Of a stretch of DNA of 16,118 bases, positions 8,003 through 14,415 are shown piece by piece (the stretch's first letter is position 1; every line of letters starts with the position of its first letter). The stretch is from Desulfobacterales bacterium (GTDB taxonomy: Bacteria > Desulfobacterota > Desulfobacteria > Desulfobacterales > JAFDCJ01): contig JAOZPY010000016.1 of assembly GCA_029932495.1 (NCBI GenBank), positions 1 through 16,118 on the forward strand. The letters run 5' to 3'. Under the pieces are notes generated by a model. That model made no database searches. It was not told where the DNA came from and worked only from the letters and a program-made list of their open reading frames with translations. The position numbers were made by a program, and so were the translations under genes.

Positions 8003-8977
8003 TTGTCAAAAAAGCTCCTTGAAATAAACGATCTTTCGGTCAGCTTCGCCACCGAAATAGGCCCCGCACGGGTGATTGAAAATATTTCCTTTACCGTGCA
8101 GCGGGGTCGGACACTGGGGCTTGTGGGCGAATCCGGCTGCGGAAAAAGTGTCACCGCCATGTCCATTATGCGATTGCTGCCATCTCCGCCCAGCCGGGTG
8201 GAATCCGGCGGCATCCTGTTCAACGGCACTGATCTGCTGGAGCTGGACCGGGCGGAAATGAGAAAAATCCGTGGCAATCGCATCGGCATGATCTTCCAGG
8301 AACCGATGACAAGTCTCAATCCGACATTTCCAATCGGGTTTCAGATCGGAGAAGTTTTGCGAATCCACCGCGGGTTTGACCGCCAGCAGGCCCGCCGGCG
8401 CGCTGTGACTTTACTGGATACGGTGGGTATTGGTTCACCGGAGACCCGCTTGGACCAGTACCCCCATCAGCTTTCCGGGGGCCTGCGGCAACGGGTAATG
8501 ATCGCCATGGCCCTGGCCTGCGAACCGGACCTGCTGATCGCCGATGAACCGACCACGGCGCTGGATGTGACCATCCAGGCCCAGATCCTGGAGCTGATGA
8601 TCCGGCTGCAAAAAGAGTTCAACATGTCGATCCTCATGATTACCCACGATCTGGGGGTCGTGGCTGAATTTTGTGATGACGTGGTGGTCATGTATGCCGG
8701 AAAAATCGTGGAGCAGGCACCTGTGGAAGAAATCTTTGAGCATCCGCAACACCCTTACACCCGGGGGTTGCTTGCATCAATACCCAAGATCGGCAACAAA
8801 AAAACCCATCTGCCGACCATCCCGGGCATGGTACCGGCCGTTGACCAGCGCCCCGATGGCTGTTACTTTGCACAGCGCTGCGACCGTGTGCAGGATGTTT
8901 GTTTTCGTAAACCGCCGCCGCTCAAAGATCTTAAAACAACCCAACGGTTGGCCTGCTGGAACCCTTATGAAGCCTGA
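8003..8977 (+). CDS. dppD: Dipeptide/oligopeptide ABC transporter ATPase, DppD type
   Basis: The 324-residue ATPase probably starts at TTG 8003. All ABC motifs are visible: Walker A GESGCGKS (residues 42-49), Q-loop IFQEPMTSLNP, signature LSGGLRQRVMIA, Walker B LLIADEPTTALD and the switch His in MITHDLGVV. The C-terminal extension typical of peptide transporters is present (HPYTRGLLASIP). It is followed by a cysteine set (CYFAQRCDRVQDVC and a last Cys near the end) of the type that holds an iron-sulfur cluster in structurally characterised Dpp/Opp ATPases. The next gene begins inside its last 11 bases. It pairs with the F-type ATPase to drive the two permeases. Confidence 0.92.
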   Translation: MSKKLLEINDLSVSFATEIGPARVIENISFTVQRGRTLGLVGESGCGKSVTAMSIMRLLPSPPSRVESGGILFNGTDLLELDRAEMRKIRGNRIGMIFQEPMTSLNPTFPIGFQIGEVLRIHRGFDRQQARRRAVTLLDTVGIGSPETRLDQYPHQLSGGLRQRVMIAMALACEPDLLIADEPTTALDVTIQAQILELMIRLQKEFNMSILMITHDLGVVAEFCDDVVVMYAGKIVEQAPVEEIFEHPQHPYTRGLLASIPKIGNKKTHLPTIPGMVPAVDQRPDGCYFAQRCDRVQDVCFRKPPPLKDLKTTQRLACWNPYEA

Positions 8978-9932
8978 TCTGCTGACAGTACAAAACGTGA
9001 CGAAATATTTTCCGCTCAAAGGCGGCCGGGGGATGGTCCATGCCGTTGACAATGTCAGCTTTGCCCTTAAAAATGGGGAAACATTCGGCGTCGTTGGTGA
9101 ATCCGGCTGCGGTAAATCAACTCTGGCCAGGGTGCTGCTGCGACTGATTGAGCCAAATGGCGGAAAAATATTGCTGGAGGGAGAAGATCTCGGCAAACTC
9201 AACGCCCGTGAGCTACGAAGCCGGCGCAGACAAATGCAGCTTATTTTCCAGGACTCTTATGCTTCTCTGGATCTGCGTCAAAAAATCGGTGACATAATTG
9301 CCGAGCCGCTGGTCATACACAATATCGGCGACAGGGCCGCACGACGCAAACGGGTGGCCCATTTGCTGGAAATGGTCGGCCTGGAGCCGGAAGCGGCGTT
9401 GCGCTATCCGCACGAGTTTTCAGGAGGTCAGCGCCAGCGTATCGGTATTGCGCGGGCCATCGCCCTGGAACCCAAACTCGTTATTGCCGACGAACCGGTT
9501 TCGGCGCTGGATGTCTCCATCCAGTCCCAGGTTTTGAATCTGCTGGTGGATCTGCGCCAGCAGTTGGGCCTGTCCTACATTTTTATCTCCCATGACCTGG
9601 CAGTCGTGGAACACGTTTGCGACACCATCGCTGTCATGTATCTAGGCGAAATCGTGGAGATGACCAGCAAGGAGACACTTTTTGCCCAACCCCGGCATCC
9701 TTACACCCGGGCGCTGCTGTCGGCCATTCCGCGACCCGATCCCAAACGCCGGGGAGCGCATCGCATCGTTTTAAAGGGGGATATTCCCAACCCTGAAAAT
9801 CCACCGGCCGGATGCCGTTTTCATACCCGCTGCCCGGAAGTGATGCCAATCTGCAAAACGCATAAACCCCAACCGCAGCAAATGAAATCTTCCGGCGCTG
9901 CTCATCTCATCAGCTGCCATCTTTATCGTTAA
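8967..9932 (+). CDS. dppF: Dipeptide/oligopeptide ABC transporter ATPase, DppF type
   Basis: ATG 8967 overlaps the end of the D-type ATPase gene by 11 bases. The reading frame is open further upstream but shows no conservation there. The 321-residue product has Walker A GESGCGKS (residues 44-51), Q-loop LIFQDSYASLD, signature FSGGQRQRIGIARA, Walker B LVIADEPVSALD and switch His ISHDLAVVEHV. The C-terminal HPYTRALLSAIPRPDP and a Cys set (CRFHTRCPEVMPIC plus a late Cys) match DppF/OppF and probably carry an iron-sulfur cluster. It is the last gene of the transporter operon. The 104 bases between it and the convergent regulator gene hold only a weak 5-bp hairpin (9933-9958) and no convincing terminator. 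Confidence 0.92.
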   Translation: MKPDLLTVQNVTKYFPLKGGRGMVHAVDNVSFALKNGETFGVVGESGCGKSTLARVLLRLIEPNGGKILLEGEDLGKLNARELRSRRRQMQLIFQDSYASLDLRQKIGDIIAEPLVIHNIGDRAARRKRVAHLLEMVGLEPEAALRYPHEFSGGQRQRIGIARAIALEPKLVIADEPVSALDVSIQSQVLNLLVDLRQQLGLSYIFISHDLAVVEHVCDTIAVMYLGEIVEMTSKETLFAQPRHPYTRALLSAIPRPDPKRRGAHRIVLKGDIPNPENPPAGCRFHTRCPEVMPICKTHKPQPQQMKSSGAAHLISCHLYR

Positions 9933-10036
9933 CGGAATTGGAAAATTGTCTGCTTCCGGAAATAAAAATCAGAGCCTTTGTATATTAGATATGAGATTCT
10001 GCAATGGTCTGCGGACAGATGAGGTTTTGAAGCCTT

Positions 10037-10522
10037 TTAATCCATGGCCGTGCCCCAGTCATACTGGCGCTTGATATATTTTAAAAACAGGGTGGTTTCG
10101 GTACGGATAATTCCGTCAATTTTATTGATTTTTTCAAAGACCAGCTCGTTGAGTTCATCAATGGACTTGACCACAAATTCCGTATCGATTCCTGTACCGC
10201 CGGTGGTCTGGACAATAAACCACAAGGGCTTGAGTTTCTTGAGCTCTCGGATAATTTTTTCCATTTTTTTGATTTCAACGTAAATCCGGATGGTGCCGAC
10301 GATCTTGAAGCCCAGCTTGATGGGGTTGCTCACGGCCACGATCTGAATGTATTCTTCTTGGATCAGACGGTTGAGGCGCGTGCGTACAGTGGCCTCGGAG
10401 ATTCCGACTTTCTTGGCAATCTCGGTATTTGAAATCCGCCCGTCTTTTTGCAAGAGCTCAATCATCAGGCAGTCAAGTGCATCCAGGCCTTTCTTTTTGC
10501 CCGACGTGTTATTTGGCTTCAT
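10037..10522 (-). CDS. Lrp/AsnC family transcriptional regulator
   Basis: The 161-residue protein is read on the minus strand from ATG 10522-10520 with GAGGGGGG just upstream. The N-terminal helix-turn-helix comprises LDALDCLMIELLQKDGRISN and TEIAKKVGISEATVRTRLNR (about residues 13-53). The C-terminal ligand-sensing domain follows (about residues 65-150: GFKIVGTIRIYVEIKK, FIVQTTGGTGIDTEFVVKS, IDGIIRTETTLFLKYI). The length and layout are normal for feast/famine regulators, which form octamers or dimers and sense amino acids or related molecules. It is divergent from the dehydrogenase-aminotransferase operon, so it probably controls that operon and itself. Beta-alanine or a related amino acid is the natural effector guess, which is inference from neighbours. 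Confidence 0.92.
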   Translation of the reverse strand: MKPNNTSGKKKGLDALDCLMIELLQKDGRISNTEIAKKVGISEATVRTRLNRLIQEEYIQIVAVSNPIKLGFKIVGTIRIYVEIKKMEKIIRELKKLKPLWFIVQTTGGTGIDTEFVVKSIDELNELVFEKINKIDGIIRTETTLFLKYIKRQYDWGTAMD

Positions 10523-10657
10523 GGATCCCCCCTCAATTTATAATAAGCGGCAAGGCTGCCCGCTGTCTGATCACTGGATATTCAGGTAACACATCCTGTT
10601 TAAAAAAACAATCGTAAATTAATAGATATTGATAAATTCTTCTATAATATTATCTTA

Positions 10658-10703
10658 TTTCGCATATATATACCAAAAATATTATATTTTTCGCAAATTA
10701 GCG
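10658..10703. promoter_or_regulatory. Candidate Lrp/AsnC operator: phased repeats plus near-palindrome
   Basis: TTTCGCA occurs at 10658-10664 and again at 10689-10695. The spacing is 31 bases, close to three helical turns, so both sites face the same side of the DNA. The second copy is the left half of CGCAAATTAGCG (10692-10703), which is palindromic except for one pair around AATT, as Lrp-type sites often are. It lies just upstream of the candidate -35 box at 10714. Confidence 0.45.
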
Positions 10704-10713
10704 CATTATTTTC

Positions 10714-10742
10714 TTGACATTAAAATTGCCTTTCCCTAAAGT
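10714..10742 (+). promoter_or_regulatory. Candidate promoter of the dehydrogenase-aminotransferase operon
   Basis: TTGACA (10714-10719) and TAAAGT (10737-10742, four of six matches) are separated by 17 bases, giving a leader of about 100 bases. The same stretch reads as TTGACA, then TTGC at 10726-10729. That resembles a sigma-54 -24/-12 element with correct spacing but lacks the second G of the -24 GG. The sigma-70 reading is preferred. Confidence 0.5.
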
Positions 10743-10850
10743 GGACAACAATCAGATTAACCGACTTCAAATTGCCGACCAGTTTACAGGCGCACAGGTT
10801 GCACCGCTGCAACGGATCGTCATCACCAATCCAGCAAAGGAGGATATTTT

Positions 10851-12305
10851 ATGTCACTGCCATCAATGAAAAATTACATCAATGGAGAATGGGTGGAATC
10901 CGACTCCACCACCATTGGGGATGTCTGGAACCCGGCCAAAGGCGAAAAAATCGCCACCGTCGCTTATGGAACCGCCCAGGATGTGGACCGGGCCGTTAAA
11001 GCCGCCAAAGATGCCTTCTGGGAGTGGCGGACCACACCGCCGCTGACCCGGGCGCGTTATCTGTTCCGGCTCAAAGATGCGTTTGAAGAAAACTTCGAAG
11101 AAATTGCCCGGGTGCTGACCACCGAGCAGGGAAAAGCCATTGACGAGGCCCGTGGCGAAGTACGACGCATGATTGAAAACGTGGAGCATGCCACCGGTGT
11201 AACCACCCTGATGACCGGCTACACCCTCGAAGACATCGCCAAAGGGATTGACTGTTACGGTCACCGCCAGCCCATTGGCGTCTTTGCGGCCATCGTTCCT
11301 TACAACTTCCCCGGTATGGTCGCCTGGTGGTTTTTGCCTTACGCCATCGTTTGCGGCAACACCTTTATTGTCAAACCCTCCGAGCAGGTTCCCATGACCC
11401 AGACGAAAATATTCGAGATCGTCGATGAAATCGGTCTTCCCGAAGGGGTGGTAAACATGGTCCACGGTTCCCGCGATGTGGTCAACGCTCTGCTGGATCA
11501 CCCGGATGTTGAGGGGATCTCTTTTGTAGGCTCCACGCCCACGGCCAAATACATCTACAAGCGCTGCGGAGAGACCGGCAAAAGGGTCCAGGCCCTGGGT
11601 GGTGCCAAGAACATTGTGGCGGTCACCCCGGATGCCAATATTGAAGCTGCCATGCCTTCTTTGACCACGTCCTTTTTTGGCTGTGCCGGCCAGCGTTGCC
11701 TGTCAGGGTCCGTGCTGGTACCAGTGGGAGACGTGGCCGACGAGCTGATAGAAAAATTCGTGGCCTCAGCCAAGGCCATGAAAGTCGGCGATGGTCTGGA
11801 CGAACAGACCGCCATGGGGCCACTGGCCGGGCCGGCACATAAAGAAAGAGTGCTGGGTTACATCGAAAAAGGAATTGCCGAAGGAGCGGAGCTGATTCTG
11901 GATGGCCGCGATTTTACAGTGCCCGAATGCCCCAATGGCTTTTTTGTCGGTCCCACGATCTTTGACCATGTCAAGGCCGATATGACCATCGCCCGTGAAG
12001 AAATTTTCGGGCCTGTCGTCAGCATCGTGCGTGCCAAGGACCTGGATGAAGTCATTGAACTGATCAACACCCGCGGCTACGGTAATGCCGCCTGTATCTA
12101 CACGGACAGCGGCACCACCGCACGGGAATTCAAATACCGCGTCAAACCGAGCATGGTGGGCATTAACATCGGCATTGCCGCACCCATGAGCTTCTTTCCG
12201 TTTGGCGGAGCGGGTGACTCCTTTTTCGGCGACACCAAGGGCCATGGCCAGGAAATTTTCAATTTTTTCACGGATACCAAAGTTGTTATCCAGCGCTGGC
12301 TCTAA
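10851..12305 (+). CDS. mmsA: CoA-acylating (methyl)malonate-semialdehyde dehydrogenase
   Basis: The 484-residue cytoplasmic aldehyde dehydrogenase starts at ATG 10851 behind AAAGGAGG (10836-10843). The catalytic Cys is C283 in CAGQRCLSG. The usual general-base Glu of the ELGGK motif is replaced by Ala (A248, ALGGAKN), a mark of the methylmalonate-semialdehyde dehydrogenase branch, which uses CoA instead of water. Other branch features are IVPYNFPGMVAWWFLPYAIV, the NAD-site segment VKPSEQVPM, EEIFGPVVS and the ending FFPFGGAGDSFFGDTKGHG. The enzyme turns methylmalonate or malonate semialdehyde, CoA and NAD into propionyl- or acetyl-CoA plus CO2. With the aminotransferase two genes downstream and the beta-ureidopropionase to the left, malonate semialdehyde from beta-alanine is the likely substrate. 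Valine or inositol breakdown is the alternative. Confidence 0.9.
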   Translation: MSLPSMKNYINGEWVESDSTTIGDVWNPAKGEKIATVAYGTAQDVDRAVKAAKDAFWEWRTTPPLTRARYLFRLKDAFEENFEEIARVLTTEQGKAIDEARGEVRRMIENVEHATGVTTLMTGYTLEDIAKGIDCYGHRQPIGVFAAIVPYNFPGMVAWWFLPYAIVCGNTFIVKPSEQVPMTQTKIFEIVDEIGLPEGVVNMVHGSRDVVNALLDHPDVEGISFVGSTPTAKYIYKRCGETGKRVQALGGAKNIVAVTPDANIEAAMPSLTTSFFGCAGQRCLSGSVLVPVGDVADELIEKFVASAKAMKVGDGLDEQTAMGPLAGPAHKERVLGYIEKGIAEGAELILDGRDFTVPECPNGFFVGPTIFDHVKADMTIAREEIFGPVVSIVRAKDLDEVIELINTRGYGNAACIYTDSGTTAREFKYRVKPSMVGINIGIAAPMSFFPFGGAGDSFFGDTKGHGQEIFNFFTDTKVVIQRWL

Positions 12306-12306
12306 A

Positions 12307-12331
12307 ACTGGTTTCGGGTATTGAAACCAGT
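12307..12331 (+). other. Perfect intercistronic hairpin
   Basis: ACTGGTTTC (12307-12315) pairs perfectly with GAAACCAGT (12323-12331) over 9 bp around a 7-base loop, starting one base after the dehydrogenase stop codon. No T tract follows, so it is more likely an mRNA stability or processing element than a terminator. Confidence 0.55.
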
Positions 12332-12366
12332 CTGGATGCAATCATACAAAGTTAAGGGAATAAATC

Positions 12367-12795
12367 ATGCCTCTGGAAAATTTTGGCAGCATACTCAACT
12401 TCGCTGAAGAAATAGAAACCCAGGACCAGTCATTTTACCAACTGGTGGCAGACAACCCGGCCTGCGCCCAGTACAAAGAGATGTTTGCGCAGTTTGCCGC
12501 CAACACCACCAAGAATCTTAAAACCGTCCAGCGGACACGCCGGGAAAATGTCAGCGAAATGATCCTGGAACCCATCCGGGATTTCACCCGCGCACCATTT
12601 TGCGAGCAATGTGAAGAAGCCAGCGCCATGAATGCCGCCGAGGCGCTCGAAACCGCCCGCCGGCTGGAGCAGCGCGCCCAGCGCTATTACCTGGCGGCGG
12701 CGGAAAAAATCCAGGCCCAGCCCGAGGTTGCCCGCGCGCTGAAAATGATCGCCAAAAAACGCAAAGCGCATCTTGAGCGGCTGGAAAGTCTTTAA
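12367..12795 (+). CDS. Small ferritin-like (rubrerythrin-related) four-helix protein, probably lacking a full metal site
   Basis: ATG 12367 follows AAGGGA (12354-12359). The 142-residue product is almost wholly helical and looks like two helical hairpins. Residues about 8-55 begin FGSILNFAEEIETQDQSFY, and residues about 88-140 include ALETARRLEQRAQRYYLAAA and IAKKRKAHLERL. This pattern matches rubrerythrin-type ferritin-like domains. However, the expected ExxH ligands of the second and fourth helices are not intact (AANTTKNL in one, KKRKAHL in the other), so a di-iron centre is doubtful. A CxxC (CEQC, about residues 79-82) lies in the linker. Its place between the dehydrogenase and the aminotransferase, on the same transcript, suggests a helper or structural role in the pathway. 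The function is unknown. Confidence 0.72.
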   Translation: MPLENFGSILNFAEEIETQDQSFYQLVADNPACAQYKEMFAQFAANTTKNLKTVQRTRRENVSEMILEPIRDFTRAPFCEQCEEASAMNAAEALETARRLEQRAQRYYLAAAEKIQAQPEVARALKMIAKKRKAHLERLESL

Positions 12796-12840
12796 ACATC
12801 AAACCGGCTCAGCAAGTCAACCAATAAAAGGAGTAAAACA

Positions 12841-14226
12841 ATGAGTGCGGTCAACGACAAAGTCAAAGCGTTAACGGATCATACCTACGGCACCTGGAAC
12901 CGCCAGCAGGCATGGTCCACTCCGCTGCTGATTACCGATGCACAGGGGGTTTATTTTTACGACGAAAGCGGTAAATCCTATATCGACTTTTCCTCCCAGC
13001 TGATGTGCTCCAATCTCGGCCATAAGAATCCGGCGGTGATTGAAGCCATTGTCAGGCAGGCTGAAAAATTGCCCTATATCGCCCCCGGTTTTGCCAACGA
13101 AGCCGCTATGGCGGCCGTGGAAGCGCTGCAAAGCGTTATGCCCGAGGGCCTGGCAAAATTTTTCTTTTCCACCAGCGGTACCGAAGCCAATGAAGCCGCC
13201 CTGAAAATGGTCCGCCAATGCCAGGCGCCGGCTTATAAAGTGATCTCCCGCTACCACTCCTACCACGGAGCCACACCGGCCGGAGCCGCCTTTACGGGAG
13301 ATCCGCGCCGCTGGTATTCCGAGCGGGCCCGGTGCACCATCGAAGGCGTACGCTTTGCACCAGATCACTACTGCTACCGCTGCCCCTTTGATCTGACTTA
13401 TCCCCAGTGCAACGTCCAGTGTGCACGCTATCTGGATTACATGATCAAAGAAGAAGGCAATGTGGCGGCCATGATCGTGGAGCCGGTGGTGGGCACCAAC
13501 GGCCGCATCGTCCCGCCGCCGGAATATTATCCGATTGTGCGCAAAATCTGTGATGACAACGGAGTGCTGCTGATCGCCGATGAAGTCATGTCCGGCTGGT
13601 TTCGAACCGGCAAAGCCTTTGCCATTGAACACTGGAACGTCACCCCGGACATCTTAACCACGGCCAAGGGCGCCAGCGCAGCTTACACGCCGGTAGGACT
13701 GACCGTATCTACGGAAAAAGTGGCCCGGTTTTTTGACGAAAGCCTTTTTTGCCACGGTCATACTTATGCCTATCACGCCCTGGCGGCATCGGCCATCCCG
13801 GCCGCCGTGGCCGAATACAAGAAGTTGTTCGACTCCGGGCTGCCCCAGCGTGCTGCCGGGCATCTGCAGCAAAAACTTTATGAACTGGCCGATCGACACA
13901 TCTGCATTGGGGATGTCCGGGGCATCGGGCATTTCTGGGGGCTTGAAATTGTGAAAAACCGCAAAACCCGGGAGCCGTTTGATACCAAGGCTGATAAACT
14001 GAGTGGAAAAGCGCTCATGACGGCCAAAATCGCCGCCGAGGCCATGAAAAACGGGCTATACATGGCCGCTTGGTATGATACCCTGGTCATCGCCCCACCG
14101 CTGATCATTACCGAAGAACAAATTGATGAAGCCATCGACATCATGGACACCGCCCTGAAAATTGGCGATGCCCAAGCCGTCGAAACCGATGTGCCGGCTT
14201 TCAGAAGCAGCGAGTATACGAAATAA
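12841..14226 (+). CDS. Class III PLP-dependent aminotransferase, probably beta-alanine/omega-amino acid:pyruvate
   Basis: ATG 12841 sits behind AAAAGGAG (12826-12833). The 461-residue cytoplasmic enzyme shows the class III order. It begins TYGTWNRQQAWSTPLLITDA, with the PLP phosphate loop STSGTEANEAALKM and the cofactor aromatic/His region RYHSYHGAT. Asp D247 lies in IADEVMSGW, and the Schiff-base Lys is K276 in TTAKGASAAYTPVG. A cysteine-bearing insertion (CYRCPF...CNVQC, about residues 178-199) is present. This subgroup includes taurine- and beta-alanine-pyruvate aminotransferases. Linked to a CoA-acylating malonate-semialdehyde dehydrogenase, it most likely converts beta-alanine to malonate semialdehyde. 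Taurine, GABA or another omega-amine is possible, although no sulfoacetaldehyde enzyme is visible. It is the last gene of the operon and its 3' end recurs in decayed form near 16.0 kb. Confidence 0.9.
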   Translation: MSAVNDKVKALTDHTYGTWNRQQAWSTPLLITDAQGVYFYDESGKSYIDFSSQLMCSNLGHKNPAVIEAIVRQAEKLPYIAPGFANEAAMAAVEALQSVMPEGLAKFFFSTSGTEANEAALKMVRQCQAPAYKVISRYHSYHGATPAGAAFTGDPRRWYSERARCTIEGVRFAPDHYCYRCPFDLTYPQCNVQCARYLDYMIKEEGNVAAMIVEPVVGTNGRIVPPPEYYPIVRKICDDNGVLLIADEVMSGWFRTGKAFAIEHWNVTPDILTTAKGASAAYTPVGLTVSTEKVARFFDESLFCHGHTYAYHALAASAIPAAVAEYKKLFDSGLPQRAAGHLQQKLYELADRHICIGDVRGIGHFWGLEIVKNRKTREPFDTKADKLSGKALMTAKIAAEAMKNGLYMAAWYDTLVIAPPLIITEEQIDEAIDIMDTALKIGDAQAVETDVPAFRSSEYTK

Positions 14227-14265
14227 TCCGGCTGCTGCTGGAAACGAAAAAACCCTGCCCGGATA
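14158..14265 (+). repeat. Direct repeat, left (intact) copy: aminotransferase 3' end and terminator arm
   Basis: The last codons of the aminotransferase gene, its stop codon and the left arm of its terminator align with 16004-16106. The best block, 14182-14209, matches 16028-16055 at 27 of 28 bases. Similarity resumes in the cgaaaaaacc stretch before the terminator stem. The two copies are 1846 bases apart and bracket the MoeA-like and PadR-like genes. Confidence 0.75.
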
Positions 14266-14287
14266 ATAATTCGGGCAGGGTTTTTTT
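14247..14287 (+). terminator. Strong Rho-independent terminator of the aminotransferase operon
   Basis: CCCTGCCCG (14253-14261) pairs with CGGGCAGGG (14272-14280). Two further inner pairs extend the stem and seven Ts follow (14281-14287). Six As precede the left arm, so it could also act on the other strand. Confidence 0.93.
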
Positions 14288-14352
14288 GTGGAATCACTGC
14301 CGTCTCTATAATTATCGTAATCCCGCGACGATTCCCCTCTATCGGAGTTGGC

Positions 14353-14381
14353 TTGACAAGAAATTTATATTCCATTATAGA
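14353..14381 (+). promoter_or_regulatory. Candidate sigma-70 promoter of the MoeA-like/PadR-like operon
   Basis: TTGACA (14353-14358) is followed after 17 bases by TATAGA (14376-14381). A perfect TATAAT also occurs at 14388-14393, but without a good -35 box. Both -10 candidates lie within the inverted repeat described next, so the bound regulator would block polymerase. Confidence 0.6.
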
Positions 14382-14401
14382 ATATGTTATAATGGAATAT
14401 A
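14366..14401. promoter_or_regulatory. Perfect 14-bp inverted repeat, probable operator
   Basis: TATATTCCATTATA (14366-14379) is matched exactly by TATAATGGAATATA (14388-14401), with an 8-base spacer. It overlaps the -10 region and ends 14 bases before the start codon of the MoeA-like gene. With no T tract and high AT content, it is better read as a DNA site for a dimeric regulator than as a terminator. The PadR-like protein encoded in the same operon is the obvious candidate, for autorepression. Confidence 0.7.
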
Positions 14402-14415
14402 GGTAGGATATCAAT

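Larger units (their letters stand above)
10523..10850. other. AT-rich divergent regulatory region
   Basis: This 328-base gap between the regulator gene and the dehydrogenase gene contains no plausible gene. Bases about 10605-10700 are far more AT-rich than the rest of the window, with long A/T runs such as CATATATATACC. That is typical of a bent, Lrp-bound control region. The specific candidate sites are listed separately. Confidence 0.7.

Noticed and set aside
9933..9958. CGGAA/TTCCG hairpin after the F-type ATPase gene as a terminator
   Set aside because: Five pairs with a 16-base loop and no T run; the operon end remains without a visible terminator.
10605..10700. AT-rich stretch as a replication origin or CRISPR leader
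   Set aside because: No DnaA-box cluster, no repeats with spacers and no associated genes; a divergent promoter region explains it.
12841..14226. Aminotransferase as a dedicated taurine-pyruvate enzyme
   Set aside because: Sequence resemblance allows it, but no sulfoacetaldehyde acetyltransferase, reductase or taurine transporter is visible, and the adjacent CoA-acylating dehydrogenase favours beta-alanine.
14366..14401. Reading the palindrome as a transcription terminator
   Set aside because: The stem is AT-rich, lacks a following T tract and overlaps a promoter ahead of a gene; operator is the better reading.
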